A stretch of DNA of 53,568 bases, from assembly GCA_028278325.1 (NCBI GenBank), contig JANQEO010000363.1:1-53568 (forward strand), in the 5' to 3' direction. Source of the stretch: Candidatus Binatia bacterium (GTDB lineage Bacteria; Desulfobacterota; Binatia; UBA1149; JAJCZL01). A program made the position numbers and the translations under genes. Positions 32,106 through 40,733 of the stretch are shown piece after piece. Below the pieces are notes generated by a model that searched no databases, had not been told where the DNA came from, and worked only from the letters and a program-made list of their open reading frames with translations. Numbering within the stretch: position 1 is the stretch's first letter; every line of letters begins with the position of its first letter.

Positions 32106-32184
32106 CGTTCCACTCGAAACGTCAAGGCGCGAACATCAGAAGATTCCGATCGACCCAACCGGTCCATGTTGCAACACCAGTCCG

Positions 32185-32589
32185 CTACCGATCCTGGACT
32201 CGAGTGACAGTTCTGGCTGTGGGCGACCTCAACTCCAGGGCCCCCGATGCTGCGTGAGCGGTCAACAGCACTCGAGCCTCGCCGTGGGCTTCAGCCATCT
32301 TCATCGCTCCGGCACCCTCGATACCCGCAACCAGGGTGATGACCTCATGACCCTCTGGATTCAAGAGGTCGATCACTCCGCCGCCGCCTCCTGTCGCGTG
32401 CATCCGGATGGCCACTCGACCTTCGTCATCAACGATCTCCAACAGCGTCGTCCGCACGGCGTCGACCGATTGGGGGGGTGACTCCTGAGGAGCGGATGAG
32501 GCGCACGCCCCAACCAAGACTGCGGCAAACAACGCAAGCCACGACGCTCGTCCGTGGTCACTGCGCCGCTGATGTTCGTACTCGTTCAC
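32185..32589 (-). CDS. Small lipoprotein, unknown function
   Basis: 134 aa. The signal is ASWLALFAAVLVGAC (lipobox VGAC) preceded by a long charged N-region (MNEYEHQRRSDHGR). The mature part has short beta repeats: TTLLEIVDDEGRVAIRMHA, GGGGGVIDLLNPEGHEVITL, ARVLLTAHAASGALELRS. The DxEGR/NPEGHE pattern suggests a small beta-helix or solenoid. It lies 80 bp downstream of the start of the propeller gene's neighbour on the same strand, with no overlap. Confidence 0.6.
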   Translation of the reverse strand: MNEYEHQRRSDHGRASWLALFAAVLVGACASSAPQESPPQSVDAVRTTLLEIVDDEGRVAIRMHATGGGGGVIDLLNPEGHEVITLVAGIEGAGAMKMAEAHGEARVLLTAHAASGALELRSPTARTVTRVQDR

Positions 32590-32733
32590 GGACTAGCTCC
32601 TTGCAAGACTCTCGACAGACTTCGGGTGGGCTGAACCGTCGCCACTGCATGGGCGCTTACTGAGACACCTTCGGAACAAGGGGCATCCCCTGCTCCGTCC
32701 GAAGGAGCCATGGCTCGTTCTCGTAACGTGCTT

Positions 32734-33078
32734 TCAGTGAAAACGCCCCGCATTCAGAGCATCGTTCATCCAGGCTCGCATCCAATCCGACAACGGCCGC
32801 ATGGCTGCATCGAAGGCACCGGACGTTGGGATTCCGGCCCTCTTCTTGGCCACGAGCAGTCTGGTTTTCTCGCGCCGCATCTCGTGCAGCCGGACGCGCC
32901 CCTCCTCGGCGACAGCACGCAACTCATCCAGGTTGCGCTCCAGGACATCCACCGCAGCGGCGTGAAACGAACGGTCACTCTCGCGTTCGCCAGATGGCGC
33001 ACCGTCATCGGAGGCACACCCAAGCAAGGCTACGATCAACGGTGCGTCGAAGTCGGCAAGCCCGAGATGCGTCTTCAC
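32734..33078 (-). CDS. Small lipoprotein, translationally coupled to the upstream gene
   Basis: 114 aa from GTG 33078, whose GTGA overlaps the TGA stop (33075-33077) of the preceding gene; GGAGG lies 7 nt upstream inside that gene. The signal is VKTHLGLADFDAPLIVALLGC (lipobox LLGC), with an unusually acidic start. The mature part is helical and charged (FHAAAVDVLERNLDELRAV, EEGRVRLHEMRREKTRLLV). Unknown function; coupling suggests that it acts with the larger lipoprotein. Confidence 0.62.
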   Translation of the reverse strand: MKTHLGLADFDAPLIVALLGCASDDGAPSGERESDRSFHAAAVDVLERNLDELRAVAEEGRVRLHEMRREKTRLLVAKKRAGIPTSGAFDAAMRPLSDWMRAWMNDALNAGRFH

Positions 33079-33998
33079 TTCACAACCTCCAAAGCAGCCG
33101 CGGCGTACTCCCTGATCCACGGGTGCTTCGCCACAAGCAGGCCCTGGATCAGGCGACGAGCCTCAGGCGCATCACGAACGGCTTCGAATGCCAGCGAATG
33201 CTCCAAAGATTCGCGACTGACGTCTGGCTCCCGTACATGATCGCTCGGCAAGTGATCTCCGGTTAGCCAAACGAGAGTGTCCAGGCACGCGATCACGTCG
33301 TTTCCCGTAAGCGTCGTGAGACGCTCTTCCTTTGTCCTCAAGTGTACGCTCGGCCCACACTCCGGGTAGCTATGGCGGTAGTGGAACGATCCACAGACTG
33401 CTTTGCCGCTCGCGTCCTCCGCCCTAACGGTCACGAAGTAGTCGTTGATCAAGGTGTAGAACAGGTGAAAGTCGGGCTTCGGCGCAGGCTCGTCATCCTC
33501 CTCAAAGAAGCCCCCAACACCAGGGCCCACGGGGTCAGAAGACACACGAAGCAAATCCTGCCCGGCCATGTCGTCACGGACGATTCCTATCCCACGAGTG
33601 TTGAACCCGTACCCCGTCGGAAAGGCGCTCCTCGCCACGAGCTCCCAGTCACGGCTGAAAACGTGAACACGAACCCCGGGAATGTCGCGATTGCTCCCCA
33701 GCCCCTCATACGCCTCCAACAGCATCCAGGCAGCCCGGCCCGACCTGAACGGTCTGACCCATCGCGCTTCAAGATGGCCAAACATCCACTCCGTCTCGCC
33801 CCGCTTTGACCCAGTGAGCTCTTCCACGTCCTCCCAGAGCGCATCCGAATCCCGGAGCGGTTTGCCAACGTAGTCCTCAAGGCCGCGCGACTCGGCCGGG
33901 CCCGAGAGCGACGGATCTGCGGAACACGAGACGGACATCAAAGCACAGGCCATCACGATCCAGGCGCTGTTTCGCAAGAGACTCGGGCAGGCCTTCAT
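33075..33998 (-). CDS. Lipoprotein, unknown function
   Basis: 307 aa from ATG 33998 (GAGGAG 8 nt upstream; the adjoining GTG is also possible). The signal is AWIVMACALMSVSC (lipobox SVSC). The mature part begins GLEDYVGKPLRDSDALWEDV, has beta-rich segments (PGVRVHVFSRDWELVARSAF, FHLFYTLINDYFVTVRAEDA) and ends in helices like a HEAT unit (RLIQGLLVAKHPWIREYAAA). No family is recognised. Its stop overlaps the GTG start of the next gene, so the two form an operon. It is divergent from the HEAT-like exported gene at 34121. Confidence 0.68.
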   Translation of the reverse strand: MKACPSLLRNSAWIVMACALMSVSCSADPSLSGPAESRGLEDYVGKPLRDSDALWEDVEELTGSKRGETEWMFGHLEARWVRPFRSGRAAWMLLEAYEGLGSNRDIPGVRVHVFSRDWELVARSAFPTGYGFNTRGIGIVRDDMAGQDLLRVSSDPVGPGVGGFFEEDDEPAPKPDFHLFYTLINDYFVTVRAEDASGKAVCGSFHYRHSYPECGPSVHLRTKEERLTTLTGNDVIACLDTLVWLTGDHLPSDHVREPDVSRESLEHSLAFEAVRDAPEARRLIQGLLVAKHPWIREYAAAALEVVK

Positions 33999-34120
33999 CA
34001 CGAGTTCTCCTCAACAGAGAGCGCGACGCCGAGTTGTGCCATCCACCGATACTATGCTCCCGGCAGGAAGCCCGCGGAATCCGTCACGGCATTTGACGAT
34101 CGTCACCTATCATAGATGGC

Positions 34121-36169
34121 ATGCGTCTCTCCTCGGCCGCTCTTCTGATCTTCCTCTCGGGCGTGGTCACGGGCCAGCCGACAAAGCCCGAGATCATCCG
34201 GCTCATTGAGCGCGGCTGGGACATCCCTGACGCCGAAGCGTCCCGAACGGTCGATCTCTTGCTCCCTCTGTTTGGCCAGGAGGGGCAACCCACCGAACTG
34301 CTGGATCTCAGGTACCTCATGGGTGGGGATGACCTTTCCAGGTTGCTCCTCACCTTCCCCCGACCTCCGCGTTCGTTGTCCGCGAAGGAGATCCTGGCGC
34401 AGTGTCATCGGCAGATGCGAGCCGACCACATTCCTCTCCTTGCGGCTTTGGCCCAACGTAAGGACGACCCTGAACTCGTCGAGGAGGCGCGAGCCACGAT
34501 CCTGTTTCTTGCGTCGTACACAGATCGATTCCGCGACGACGTCGTGATCGCTGCCCTGGGCCCTGAAGGAACGACCAAGAGCCCGGCCGCTCCTGGGTCT
34601 GCGTTGCCCAGCGGTCTGGCCAGAGTTCTGCGCGCGTACTATCTTAAGCCATCTGATGCTGAGCAGTCGCGAACCGGCAGCCCAAGCGACGGCTGGCTCA
34701 TGCGGTGGCTCACGCAGGTTGAGCCTCGTGCAGGCGACGCCCCACTTCTCCTCGAGGTTGGGAAGGTATGCGCGCGACACGGGTGGAGCTACGATCTGGC
34801 CGTTGTCATCGACCGTCTTGGTTGGACGAATGACTCTGGTGTGGCCGCGTGGCTCGCCACCCTAGATGCCGAGGCGCTGAATGTGGCACCCGCGGTGCTC
34901 GCCGCACAGGCGCGCCTTTCCCACCTTGGTGCTGCCGATGCGCTGCGCGCCCGCGCTCGGCGTGACGCCACCGCACTCGCGAATCTGTTCGCACTCGATC
35001 CCGGGCAAGCTAGGAGCAGTGTGTTGAGTGCGCTATCCAAGGGGTCGGTTTCTGCCGTCGTGGATCTTCTCGTCAAAGCTCGCTTCGAGGCACTCCGATA
35101 CGGGCTCCCTGAGGTCGACATCGACGCCGATGGAGTGTTATCAGCCACGCGATCCTCACCCGAAGCTGTTGCCCTGACGAAGCTGGGGCACTCTGTTCCC
35201 GGTTGCCGGACCCGGAGGCTCGCTCATCGAGCACTCGAACTATTCCGGCGTGGCTCCTCGGGCTTCATCAATCTTCCTGACGAGGCTCACGCCTTTCTTG
35301 AATCTGCCGCTTCCCCCGCGTGGAGAGCGCTGATGCGACAGGAATTGAGGCACGCCGCCCCTGAGGACGCCAAAAGGGCCACATCTCTGCTGCTCCGCGT
35401 CGCGGACCCCGTGATTGTGGAACACGTCGTCGAACTCCTCGACGACGGTGCCGATTTGGGTTCAGATCTCTATGACCTCGCAGCTCGTGGCGACACCGTT
35501 CTAGTTGCCGCGCTGCGCCGACGAGCCGAGAAACACGGCAGTGCCGCCAAGACATGCGCTGTCTCCCTTGCGGTCGCCGCTGGCCTGCCACCGACCGCAG
35601 GCTCGTGCCTCCGCAATCTGCTCTCGGACCGGAGCAGCTTCACCAACTTCCAGGCGTTGGTCCTTGAGGAGGCACCCGAGGCCGTGATTCAGGGGATTCT
35701 CGCACTGTTTCCTGACGAACGGATTCACGATATCTCGCGCGCTCGCAGGCCCGAGGTGAAGAAGTACCTTCAGAGGCTCAGAAGCCGGTATCCGGCAGGC
35801 GGCACCTACGCCTGGGCGACCGGCGAACTCGCCCGCATGGGCGACTCGGATGCACTGCGGGAGCTCATCTCGGTCCTGGGCAATGGGCGCAAAGAGTGGG
35901 TCGACAAGGCCGAGCCGTCACACCTGACTCTCAATGATGACCCTACGCTGGTTCGGCTGCAGATATCCCGCCTCGAATCTCAATGCTGCCTCATCTCATC
36001 CAGCGGCGCGGGCGACCTCTTCGCGGAGCGATGGAACCTGGAGCCCTTTTCCTACCAAGATGCGCGGCCAACTCCATGGCGTGTCGTCGACAGGGCTTTC
36101 CGGCGATGGCGTGGTCAGTTTGTGCGGAGTCCGATTCTCCGGTCGTACATCCCTGAGCCAGCGCAGTAG
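34121..36169 (+). CDS. Large exported helical-repeat protein
   Basis: 682 aa. The signal peptide is MRLSSAALLIFLSGVVTGQ. Nearly the whole mature protein is helical with Ala/Leu/Arg-rich pairs: PTELLDLRYLMGGDDLSRLL, HIPLLAALAQRKDDPELVEE, VLAAQARLSHLGAADALRAR, RRGSSGFINLPDEAHAF, DTVLVAALRRRAEKHGSAAK and TYAWATGELARMGDSDALRE. This is consistent with a HEAT or TPR-like solenoid. No enzyme motif is seen. The 120 bp to the divergent lipoprotein gene must hold both promoters. Confidence 0.72.
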   Translation: MRLSSAALLIFLSGVVTGQPTKPEIIRLIERGWDIPDAEASRTVDLLLPLFGQEGQPTELLDLRYLMGGDDLSRLLLTFPRPPRSLSAKEILAQCHRQMRADHIPLLAALAQRKDDPELVEEARATILFLASYTDRFRDDVVIAALGPEGTTKSPAAPGSALPSGLARVLRAYYLKPSDAEQSRTGSPSDGWLMRWLTQVEPRAGDAPLLLEVGKVCARHGWSYDLAVVIDRLGWTNDSGVAAWLATLDAEALNVAPAVLAAQARLSHLGAADALRARARRDATALANLFALDPGQARSSVLSALSKGSVSAVVDLLVKARFEALRYGLPEVDIDADGVLSATRSSPEAVALTKLGHSVPGCRTRRLAHRALELFRRGSSGFINLPDEAHAFLESAASPAWRALMRQELRHAAPEDAKRATSLLLRVADPVIVEHVVELLDDGADLGSDLYDLAARGDTVLVAALRRRAEKHGSAAKTCAVSLAVAAGLPPTAGSCLRNLLSDRSSFTNFQALVLEEAPEAVIQGILALFPDERIHDISRARRPEVKKYLQRLRSRYPAGGTYAWATGELARMGDSDALRELISVLGNGRKEWVDKAEPSHLTLNDDPTLVRLQISRLESQCCLISSSGAGDLFAERWNLEPFSYQDARPTPWRVVDRAFRRWRGQFVRSPILRSYIPEPAQ

Positions 36170-36388
36170 GCGACACATGCGTGCGTTCACCCGCATGCCA
36201 GCCGTGACCAGGGTCGTCACCGCCAGGTAGCGATCGGGCCCAGCGGCCTGCGGACCTCATGAATGCGCCGGGCGGCAGTCGGATCCGAGCCGCTGCCCCT
36301 CCAGGATCGGCTGCCGGGTCAGCGCATGAGCATCAGGGCACATCGCCAACGGGCAACTTCTCAGCACGGCCAACGAACGGAGCGGCGT
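36170..36388. other. Intergenic, nothing recognised
   Basis: 220 bp between convergent genes. No repeat copy or clear terminator was found. Confidence 0.4.
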
Positions 36389-36760
36389 TCACTCGATGAT
36401 GTGTAGCCCAAAGCCATGCTTGCTCATCAAGGCCGGCAGGTGGAACCAAGCGGCGCTTCCAGGCTCCCGCCCCGGGGTCTCGACAGGCCGAAGGAGGACC
36501 CAAGGGCCTTCGATCTTCAGCACGGTGCTCGCCCGCATCGTCGGCCCCGTATTGCCGATACCTCTCAACAAGACCTTGTTGCCGACCTCCAAGTCAGTGG
36601 GCAACCACTGAGGCAGGGCTGCGGAATCGAACGGCGTTTCGTATGCGGGATCCACCATGCTCGAGGGCAGGGCATCCGGACTAGACTCCGACGCTGACGA
36701 AGCGCATCCGTTCAGCCACACACTCACGCTGCACAACAACAGACACAAAGCAGCTTTCAC
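36389..36760 (-). CDS. Small lipoprotein of the WFHLP-ending family
   Basis: 123 aa from GTG 36760 with GGGAG 8 nt upstream. The ATG at 36919 would add 53 residues before the signal and is unlikely. The signal is VKAALCLLLCSVSVWLNGC (lipobox LNGC). The mature part reads DALPSSMVDPAYETPFDSA, WLPTDLEVGNKVLLRGIGNT, TVLKIEGPWVLLRPVETPGR and SAAWFHLPALMSKHGFGLHI. It is the intact paralogue of the frameshifted gene at 29472-29851, sharing PSSMxDP, the WVLL segment and WFHLP. The family is not known to me. Confidence 0.65.
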   Translation of the reverse strand: MKAALCLLLCSVSVWLNGCASSASESSPDALPSSMVDPAYETPFDSAALPQWLPTDLEVGNKVLLRGIGNTGPTMRASTVLKIEGPWVLLRPVETPGREPGSAAWFHLPALMSKHGFGLHIIE

Positions 36761-37001
36761 GAATAGGCTCCCGAGTGACCCTGGCCGCACGTCTCCATCG
36801 GCGTCCCCCAGTGATGGCAAGGCTGCGCAGTGCTCGCCAACGGGCATCATACAGACCATCCGGCAGTCGTCCCCCGGCGCCCCGACCGGAGACGGGGGCC
36901 GGCACGCGATGGGGATCATCGCGACTCGCCGAAAACCGAGTCAATCAGCGCTGGGTCTCGCTGACACCGCGGACTGCCCGTTTATCCACGCTGGGTGTGG
37001 C

Positions 37002-37733
37002 ATGATGTTGGTGGATGACACTCAGCATGCGAACGCTCACCTTCTTCTACTCTGCGTGTCGAACGCCGCACAGACGGTCGACGTGTTCATCCCCGACGAC
37101 CAACCCGCCCTGGGGTCGTACACACCGGTTCCGTTCGGCCCGAGTGCGCAAGTCGTGCGATGGTATCTGCCCGTGACGAGTGTCGGTGCCCAGGCGGGAT
37201 TGATCATGGACGTCGCCGTGGCACCGCGCGCCACAAACACACTGTCGATCCCGTGGCTCTACTTGTTGATCGGACACCTGAGGGAGCCGTGGACACGGGA
37301 CCCCGCGCGTTTCAGGGCGGTCGTCTACGGCACTGGGAGCTTCGACGATGTCGTCGCCCTTCACAGCTGCTTCCAGCAAGGCACGTTCTCCTGGTCCCAC
37401 GTCCAGGACGAGTGGTCTCCCCTCGGATTCGGGTCTCAACCGGCCGGGACCGGCTTCGTGTGGGACGGCCAACGCGACGTCGGGCTCTACATGCTCTCGC
37501 TCAGCGGAGTGCACGGGGGTGCTGATGATGTCGCCGCAGTATTCGGCGCGACGAGCGACGGGGCTGTTCCCGTCGAGAGCGATGTGAGGCCGCTGGTTGT
37601 AGTAGGCGACGAACTGAACCAGCGCACGGAGGGAGATGCCTCACTTGAACTCGATCAACCCGATCAGAGATGCGTTTGTCGGGCACCCGTGCACGAGCAG
37701 GAATGCTTGGCACGGGACCTTCAGGCGAAATGA
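37002..37733 (+). CDS. Secreted-type protein, 3' end probably replaced by other sequence
   Basis: Residues from QTVDVFIPDDQPALGSYTPV and QVVRWYLPVTSVGAQAGLIM to HVQDEWSPLGFGSQPAGTGF and LYMLSLSGVH look like a planctomycete secreted protein of unknown role. The start is unclear: ATG 37002 gives an awkward leader (MMLVDDTQHANAHLLLLCVS), while ATG 37030 in another frame gives MRTLTFFYSAC, needing one shift near 37050. Beyond about 37520 the plus frame is antisense to a transposase remnant and then to the lipoprotein gene at 37641, so the native C-terminus is missing. Probably a truncated gene whose frame stays open by chance to 37733. Confidence 0.45.
   Translation: MMLVDDTQHANAHLLLLCVSNAAQTVDVFIPDDQPALGSYTPVPFGPSAQVVRWYLPVTSVGAQAGLIMDVAVAPRATNTLSIPWLYLLIGHLREPWTRDPARFRAVVYGTGSFDDVVALHSCFQQGTFSWSHVQDEWSPLGFGSQPAGTGFVWDGQRDVGLYMLSLSGVHGGADDVAAVFGATSDGAVPVESDVRPLVVVGDELNQRTEGDASLELDQPDQRCVCRAPVHEQECLARDLQAK
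37501..37635 (-). pseudogene. C-terminal tail of an integrase-type transposase
   Basis: The minus strand reads LRALVQFVAYYNQRPHIALD then GNSPVARRAEYCGDI. The YYNxRPHxAL pattern is the standard end of rve transposases. Only about 40 codons survive, between the lipoprotein stop (37641) and the broken secreted gene. Confidence 0.5.
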
Positions 37734-38462
37734 CTTGCCGTCGCAGCGCAGGTCAACGTTGTAGTACTTGGGATCTGTTTGTCTGACGATCATTCGGACG
37801 GACGTCGCGCCCTTGTGCACCGGGATCGTCCACCGGATCGCCATGCTTCCGTCGGTGGACCCCGTTGAGGCGACGTTGACTTCCGCGCGTAGCATCTTCG
37901 AGAGGGCGCGCTTCAGCCCTCCTGCCTCAAGATCGTCGAGGATATGCACCTGCAGGACGTCGGGCGGGGGCGGCGGCGGGCGACGGGCTTTGCCAAAGTC
38001 TAATCCGACCTCACTCATGAACCCGAACGGCGGCAGATACCACGATGCGCTGGCGACCGGGTCGTCCACACGCTTCCCGGCCAAGGGAGCAAGAACGCCC
38101 CGCTCGACCGGGGCGCCACCAGCGAGCTCCCGCCGAAGGTTGTTGAGGATCGTCTCCATCTCGCGATGGGTGTCCTCGGAGGCGACGGCGACGATCTGCC
38201 CGCTGGATGGCTGCAACGAAGCACCTTGGACGTCCCAAACACCCGGCTTCGACCTCTCGCGGATCATCCGGATCAGCGCGAGCAACTTCTCGTCCCGAGG
38301 AGGCTCCGAGCGGATCGTCAGGTCACGCACCTCGTACACGCGAGGATACATGCGCTGCGAGGTGATCCGTCCCACCGCACCGTCATCGCTCTTGGACGAC
38401 GGGGATGTGCAGGCTGCCAACACGAGCGCGAGAAGCGAGAGGACTCCCCTGATCCAGGTCAT
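37641..38462 (-). CDS. Lipoprotein with secretin-subdomain-like N-terminus
   Basis: 273 aa. The signal is MTWIRGVLSLLALVLAAC (lipobox LAAC). Residues about 42-115 (VYEVRDLTIRSEPPRDEKLL, SLQPSSGQIVAVASEDTHRE, METILNNLRREL) match the YxVRDLT...LIVxQ...I..LL..LR pattern also found in the 22388-24835 protein, so a secretin-type subdomain is likely. A proline run (PPPPPP) then leads to a second domain beginning DVLQVHILDDLEAGGLKRAL and ending QAFLLVHGCPTNASLIGLIE. A decayed copy of this second domain lies at 41525-41872. Possible envelope-complex component; inference only. Confidence 0.72.
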   Translation of the reverse strand: MTWIRGVLSLLALVLAACTSPSSKSDDGAVGRITSQRMYPRVYEVRDLTIRSEPPRDEKLLALIRMIRERSKPGVWDVQGASLQPSSGQIVAVASEDTHREMETILNNLRRELAGGAPVERGVLAPLAGKRVDDPVASASWYLPPFGFMSEVGLDFGKARRPPPPPPDVLQVHILDDLEAGGLKRALSKMLRAEVNVASTGSTDGSMAIRWTIPVHKGATSVRMIVRQTDPKYYNVDLRCDGKSFRLKVPCQAFLLVHGCPTNASLIGLIEFK

Positions 38463-38551
38463 CGGGCCGCTCCTTCAGCCGAGAGGGCTGGCGAGGGATC
38501 GTCAGACTACCGCATCGTGAACGGCGCTGTCGCGACGGGTTGCTTCACCAA

Positions 38552-38689
38552 TCCTTCACCGCAGAAACCCCCTTTAGCGGCGAAGCTTGAGAGGCGTCGT
38601 CGACGTGAATCTAGTGTTTGTAATGGGGTTAGGACCGCTACCACCACGATGAGTTTCTGTCATCAGTCGCGATTTGCAGTGGAGTTTTG
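38552..38689 (+). repeat. MITE-like repeat R3, copy 1 (diverged)
   Basis: The core GCGAAGCTTGAGAGGCG, GACGTGAATCTAGTGTTTGT and ACGATGAG matches the copy at 44147-44295 in order and spacing. The terminal repeats are degraded (TCCTTCACCGC left, GCAGTGGAGTTTTG right). It lies between two minus-strand genes. Confidence 0.65.
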
Positions 38690-38709
38690 AATCTCGGCCC
38701 CCGGGCGGC

Positions 38710-40077
38710 TCAGAAACCCGACGCGACTGGCGCATAGGAGCTGCCGATCGTCGCCGTCACGGCTTCGCTCGCCTGCCACCCCGTTGCGGCAGACACGGCA
38801 AACGCCTGGGCCGTGAGAGTCACGCCGACGAAACCCTCAATTGGGACGTCACCGAAGTAGTGGACCCAGTTGCCAGTCGAATTGACCATCCCGCTCCCGA
38901 CGGCGACGGCTGACGATGGATCTAGGTGCAGAGCACAGTTTCCTAGGATAGGGACCGGGGGTGCGGCGGCTCCCAGGTAGACGGTGGCGGCCGCGAACGG
39001 CGTGGCACCCGTGAGCCGGAAGCTGACGAGCTGCCCCACTACGGGACCGCCTTGCACGACCAGCCCAGGGTGCGGCCCAGGGCATGCGGGCGTCGCGCTG
39101 GTGCTCGGAAGCTGGATGACGGTGCTGAACACGTGTGCGTCGTTGCCACCCCAGCCAGAACTCCCCCCGATCGCGAAGTCCCTGACGCCGTCGCCGTCGA
39201 CATCCGAAAGGACGAAGACCTCAGGCGACTGCGTCGACGTTAGACCGAGCCCAAGATCGTACCAGATCGAGCCAGAGAACAAGCGATAATCGCTGCCTCC
39301 AACGCAATCGCCATGGACGCCGAGCCAGTCGTCGCCTCCGTCCCCATCGATATCCCCTAGTCGTCCGACCGGAAACAGATTCGCGTCCGGCAGCGTGTTG
39401 CTGACAACGCTGCCGTCGGGGCCGTAGACAATCCACGTGAAGTCCTCGCACCAGCTCGACACCTGCTGCCTGACCAAGACGTCAGCGTAGCCATCGCCGT
39501 TGACATCCCCCACGGGACCCGGAGTGCCCATGAAGGGTGCCAGGACGGCGCCGGTCGTGCCCGAACGCACGCCCTGGTCGGTCAGGATGTCCGCTCGCCC
39601 ATCACCATCGAAGTCACCACACGTGTCCCGGACGACAAAGGGAAGGTTGTACGCAAGTGCACCGGTCGCTCCACTGAAGATGTCCGTGGAAGGTCCGACC
39701 ACCCGCCAAAGATCAGCGATTCCGTCGCCCGTCACATCCTCCATCTGCGCAAGACTGGGCGGCCCCGCCCACTGAAGCGATAGCGAAGCCGCAGACACCA
39801 CGCCGGTGTCACTGTTGGGAAGCGTCACCATCACGTCCGTCCACCCATCGCCATCGACGTCGTCAAAGGACCGCGGGGTCTCGACGCCTGTGATCGTCGT
39901 CCACACGCCTGCGCAGTCTCGAATCTGCCATGTCGCCGTTGCGATACGGGTCGCCGCTGCCCACGTCCCTGGGCCCACTGGATCGCGAAGGAAGATCCAG
40001 TCGCCTTGCAACGTGCAGATAGACACCTGCGCGGGGAGCGCGACAACGAAGGCGAAAACGAATGCAAGGACTCGCAT
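38710..40077 (-). CDS. Secreted FG-GAP repeat protein
   Basis: 455 aa from ATG 40077. The signal peptide is MRVLAFVFAFVVALPAQ. Six calcium-binding-type FG-GAP/VCBS loops are visible: DVDGDGWTDVMV, DVTGDGIADLWRV, DFDGDGRADILTDQG, DVNGDGYADVLV, DIDGDGGDDWLG and DVDGDGVRDFAIGG. Together they form an integrin-like propeller. A C-terminal beta domain follows (GLVVQGGPVVGQLVSFRLTG, then AAPPVPILGNCALHLDPS) and ends VTATIGSSYAPVASGF. Likely exported to the cell surface; the ligand is unknown. A 49-bp exact copy of one loop occurs at 47859-47907. Confidence 0.85.
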   Translation of the reverse strand: MRVLAFVFAFVVALPAQVSICTLQGDWIFLRDPVGPGTWAAATRIATATWQIRDCAGVWTTITGVETPRSFDDVDGDGWTDVMVTLPNSDTGVVSAASLSLQWAGPPSLAQMEDVTGDGIADLWRVVGPSTDIFSGATGALAYNLPFVVRDTCGDFDGDGRADILTDQGVRSGTTGAVLAPFMGTPGPVGDVNGDGYADVLVRQQVSSWCEDFTWIVYGPDGSVVSNTLPDANLFPVGRLGDIDGDGGDDWLGVHGDCVGGSDYRLFSGSIWYDLGLGLTSTQSPEVFVLSDVDGDGVRDFAIGGSSGWGGNDAHVFSTVIQLPSTSATPACPGPHPGLVVQGGPVVGQLVSFRLTGATPFAAATVYLGAAAPPVPILGNCALHLDPSSAVAVGSGMVNSTGNWVHYFGDVPIEGFVGVTLTAQAFAVSAATGWQASEAVTATIGSSYAPVASGF

Positions 40078-40214
40078 CTGGAGCTCTGCTCATCACGGGA
40101 GCGGGCACACTTCCTGCCATCGTACACGGCTCACTTGATCAGCAGCATCCCGTTCGAAGGGACCCCGAGAACCCTCCGAGTTTCGCGAACGTCCAAGACC
40201 CTGGAGGACTTTCG

Positions 40215-40733
40215 ATGCAGCGCACTTTCAAGCGCCGCCTGGCCGCTCTCGATCCGCACCGTGAGGGCGAGGAACTCATAGCTGCACTGGCCGTCATCCG
40301 CACTGGCGAGTCCCCGCCCACCCACGCTGATGAACGCGCCGCCGAACTCTGGGAGTCCATCTCCCGAGACGAGAAGGACGACATGATGCGCCTGCTGTCG
40401 TTCCAGCTGCGGGAAACGGGGATGTCGCTTTCGCTTTCGGCGCGTGGGCTGAGAGCGGTCGACGGCACGGGCAGTGCAGGTTCGTGCACGCAATCCGGCG
40501 TCGCGACCCACATGAAGTACGAATGCTCGTATAGCGCGATTCGCTCGCCGTTACTGCCTCGTTACAACTGCGAATCGGGGCGGACGGCCCATTCAGGCCT
40601 TTCACTCTGCGGCCAGGATGGCGAGGAGCTTGTTCCTCTGGATGCGGACCAACACTCCTTGCCCCTCTCTGACGCGGACGCAAAGTGGCTCCTCATAGAA
40701 ACTCGGAGCGATCAGACGAAAACCGCTTCCTGA
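40215..40733 (+). CDS. Hypothetical cytoplasmic protein
   Basis: 172 aa from ATG 40215, selected by GGAGG 7 nt upstream; the frame opens earlier (40062) without such a site. The first 85 residues are helical and charged (MQRTFKRRLAALDPHREGEE, ISRDEKDDMMRLLSFQLRET). After about residue 90 the composition changes (Ser, Cys, Gly), and the last 44 codons are antisense to the 3' end of the lipoprotein gene at 40602. The true C-terminus may have been lost. Not recognised. Confidence 0.45.
   Translation: MQRTFKRRLAALDPHREGEELIAALAVIRTGESPPTHADERAAELWESISRDEKDDMMRLLSFQLRETGMSLSLSARGLRAVDGTGSAGSCTQSGVATHMKYECSYSAIRSPLLPRYNCESGRTAHSGLSLCGQDGEELVPLDADQHSLPLSDADAKWLLIETRSDQTKTAS

Noticed and set aside
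36657..37001. Upstream part of the plus frame 36657-37733 as coding
   Set aside because: It overlaps antisense with the signal-peptide region of the lipoprotein at 36389-36760 and lacks protein-like composition.
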